Of a stretch of 64,000 bases of DNA, positions 62,226-64,000 are shown piece by piece. This DNA comes from Colwellia maritima (GTDB lineage: Bacteria > Pseudomonadota > Gammaproteobacteria > Enterobacterales > Alteromonadaceae). A program made the position numbers and the translations under genes. Location: positions 1-64,000 of the forward strand of contig NZ_JAKKSL010000001.1 in NCBI RefSeq assembly GCF_022669015.1, read 5' to 3'. Position 1 is the stretch's first letter. Each line of letters begins with the position of its first letter. The notes below the pieces were generated by a model. That model had not been told where the DNA came from and did no database searches. It saw nothing but the letters and a program-made list of their open reading frames with translations.

Positions 62226-62528
62226 ATGACACGTATCAACATGGAGTCAATAAATTTTATTGACAAAAAAATTTCCATAATTTTTGATCAGCTGTGGTTT
62301 CAAGAAGACATTAATACGCTACGTCAACAGATTTTGAATAAAATTAAAGATCATCAGGTAATAGAAATAATTCAGGGCGCAGACAGAGAAAGCTGTCGTT
62401 TTACATGGTTAGATACTGAGTTTAACTTACATTTTGACTATTACAGTCAATCCTGTTGGTTTAATACACATGATGAAATAACCTCTTCAAAAATTCAGTC
62501 TTTATTCGATCTTCTGGCACAAAATTAA
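62226..62528 (+). CDS. Small protein, DUF3630-like
   Basis: Protein of about 100 residues without signal peptide. I prefer ATG 62226 (MTRINMESINFIDKKI) to the upstream start at 62151. Features: DRESCRFTWLDTEFNLHFDYYSQSCWFNTHDE, which resembles DUF3630 proteins found in gammaproteobacteria. It lies 1 bp upstream of the DUF523 gene, so the two are surely co-transcribed. Function unknown, family call tentative. Confidence 0.6.
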   Translation: MTRINMESINFIDKKISIIFDQLWFQEDINTLRQQILNKIKDHQVIEIIQGADRESCRFTWLDTEFNLHFDYYSQSCWFNTHDEITSSKIQSLFDLLAQN

Positions 62529-62529
62529 T

Positions 62530-63000
62530 ATGGCTATATTTGACAAAATACTTCTGAGTCGATGCTTTTTAGGCGACAATGTTCGCTACAATAGTGAAAT
62601 ACTTGCTTTACGCTCTCCATTACTAAAAATATGGCAACAAGAAAACCGGATCATTCCTATTTGCCCAGAGGTAGCGGGTGGTTTGTCTGTACCTAGGGAG
62701 CCTGCAGAACAACAACCGAATAGTGGCCAAATCATCACAATATCAGGTAGTAATGTAAGTAAGGCTTTTAATGAGGGTGCAAACAAAGCATTACTACTAT
62801 GTCAGCAACACAGTATTCGATTTGCAGTGCTCAAAGAATCAAGTCCTTCTTGTGGTAGCACACTTATTTATGATGGCTCTTTTTCAAATACAAAAATACC
62901 TGGTCAAGGGGTCACAAGTGTACTGCTCACTCAAGCAGGTATTCGAGTTTTTTCTGAAAATAATTTAGACGAGTTAGCAAAATTATTAGATAAAAATTAA
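62530..63000 (+). CDS. DUF523 family protein
   Basis: Protein of 156 residues with the DUF523 pattern: LLSRCFLGDNVRYNSE, RIIPICPEVAGGLSVPREPAE, FAVLKESSPSCGSTLIYDGSF and PGQGVTSVLLTQAGIRVFSE. Three conserved cysteines (near 12, 47 and 104) could bind metal. The family has no settled biochemical role. It follows the DUF3630-like gene at once. Confidence 0.9.
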   Translation: MAIFDKILLSRCFLGDNVRYNSEILALRSPLLKIWQQENRIIPICPEVAGGLSVPREPAEQQPNSGQIITISGSNVSKAFNEGANKALLLCQQHSIRFAVLKESSPSCGSTLIYDGSFSNTKIPGQGVTSVLLTQAGIRVFSENNLDELAKLLDKN

Positions 63001-63015
63001 CCTAACGGCTATCCC

Positions 63016-63984
63016 CTAAAAGATATTCTTTCGACTTCGAGTAATAAGTTGATTTAACGTTTCTTTATTTTGCATTTCACTAATACCACATGAAATACTC
63101 ACTTTGGGTAACCTAACCCCTGACTGCACACTCACAAAACGGAGTTTTTCAACGCCTTGTTTAATTTTTTGTGCAATCTCATTTGCAATGCCGCCATCAA
63201 CATCCGGAAGTAAAATAATAAATTCATCACTTGCCGAACGAACAGGTAAACCACTGCCCTCAACATAGCTAGTCACTTTTTTAGCAATTTTTGACAAAAT
63301 AACATCACCAATTAATGCACCAAAACGTTCACTGAATGAATTAAAATGATCAACACTGATCACAATAGCAGCAATACTTCTATCTGCATCATCACTAAGC
63401 CAAGTATCTACATGTTTAGACATCGATTGTCGGTTATGTAAACCTGTAATAGGATCTAAACATATTTCCTTACGTGCCTCCTCCAACTCATTAGATAAGT
63501 TTTGCGCATGTATTTTTACACCCTCGATTTGTTCAACTAGCGCTTGTTGTTGCTTTTTAAAAGTAATTGAGGCTTTATGAAGCTGAGATATCGCTTGCTT
63601 CATTTCATTTTGATTACTCGACATTAACGAAGGAATGCTATTATCAATTTGCTCAATAAAGTCTTGCGTATCTGATTTGGATTGCTGACAATTATTTTGA
63701 ACTTCAATGAATAATGATGACAGGTCGGAAATGATTTCTGTTCTAAACTTACTTTGTTTTAGTAAGAAATCTTTATATAATTGTTCCATAAAAAAGCTGT
63801 CTAAAGGCTTTCCTGACAGGAGTAAATGCTTAATATTAGCAGTTAATAGCGGTTTAGAATTTTTACAATATTCATAACTAACCGCATAATTTATGGGATT
63901 TACAGGCAAGCTCCATTGGTGCAACTGGGCAACTGCCAATTTCATTGTTTTATTTGCTTGCGTTATTGTGTCGTGATACTTCAC
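63016..63984 (-). CDS. GGDEF-domain protein with variant active site
   Basis: Soluble protein of 322 residues: an N-terminal helical region (residues 1 to 165, with coiled-coil-like NQNEMKQAISQLHKASITFKKQQQALVEQ) and a C-terminal GGDEF domain (DPITGLHNRQSMSKHV, IVISVDHFNSFSERFGALIGD). The signature is ASDEF in VRSASDEFIILL instead of GGDEF/GGEEF. The second Gly, important for GTP binding, is Ser, so catalytic activity is doubtful. It may act as a cyclic di-GMP or GTP sensor. The start Met at 63984 is internal to the window, so the gene is complete. Confidence 0.88.
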   Translation of the reverse strand: MKYHDTITQANKTMKLAVAQLHQWSLPVNPINYAVSYEYCKNSKPLLTANIKHLLLSGKPLDSFFMEQLYKDFLLKQSKFRTEIISDLSSLFIEVQNNCQQSKSDTQDFIEQIDNSIPSLMSSNQNEMKQAISQLHKASITFKKQQQALVEQIEGVKIHAQNLSNELEEARKEICLDPITGLHNRQSMSKHVDTWLSDDADRSIAAIVISVDHFNSFSERFGALIGDVILSKIAKKVTSYVEGSGLPVRSASDEFIILLPDVDGGIANEIAQKIKQGVEKLRFVSVQSGVRLPKVSISCGISEMQNKETLNQLITRSRKNIF

Positions 63985-64000
63985 CTTTTGGCCTCTATGG

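Noticed and set aside
1..64000. CRISPR array, prophage or rRNA operon
   Set aside because: No regularly spaced direct repeats, phage structural genes or rRNA sequence was seen on either strand.

Overview
The window looks like chromosomal DNA of a marine gammaproteobacterium of the order Alteromonadales, most likely Colwelliaceae (Colwellia or Thalassotalea type). The evidence is low GC with A/T-rich spacers, many TonB-dependent receptors and c-type cytochromes, and a housekeeping block typical of that order: hemN, a TraR/DksA zinc-finger protein, DUF2489, yihI, purU, ccoG, srkA-dsbA, rarD, recQ. The genus is inferred, not proven.

Layout. (1) 1-13.6 kb: a catabolic cluster. A divergent TonB receptor faces an SCPx-type thiolase, acyl-CoA dehydrogenase, HSD10-like SDR, enoyl-CoA hydratase, alpha-methylacyl-CoA racemase-like CaiB/BaiF protein, aldehyde dehydrogenase, iron alcohol dehydrogenase and acyl-CoA ligase. 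A terminator, an exported sulfatase and an MBL-fold hydrolase follow. Together they read as import of a possibly sulfated, methyl-branched alcohol or acid, oxidation, CoA activation and beta-oxidation. (2) 14.3-21.8 kb: a 7.5-kb Tn3-family transposon with near-perfect 39-bp terminal repeats, tnpA, tnpR, a probable res site and a TumE/TumA-type toxin-antitoxin pair, plus cargo of an outer-membrane beta-barrel and a secreted protein. It truncates a multihaem cytochrome on the left and an exported protein on the right, without a visible target duplication. (3) 21.8-30.6 kb: a giant secreted protein of about 2,790 residues (DUF11 repeats, about ten SdrD/Cna-B-like repeats, more DUF11) translationally coupled to the truncated partner. 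(4) 30.8-40 kb: two tandem delta-class carbonic anhydrase-like proteins, a one-piece hybrid two-component sensor/AraC regulator, MsrA and a second TonB receptor. (5) 40-64 kb: mostly conserved chromosome with tRNA-His, two GGDEF proteins, histidine-degradation genes hutG-hutF, redox and envelope genes, and recQ.

A feature of the whole window is the large number of one- or two-base frame breaks (nearly forty by eye), with almost no in-frame nonsense substitutions. They are densest in the first 8.2 kb. Several elsewhere sit in homopolymers or at GGCCGG/CCGGCC sites. I think most are sequence errors rather than gene decay, so broken genes are reported over their full reconstructed span. Reconstruction was by reading the frames by eye; no database search was possible.
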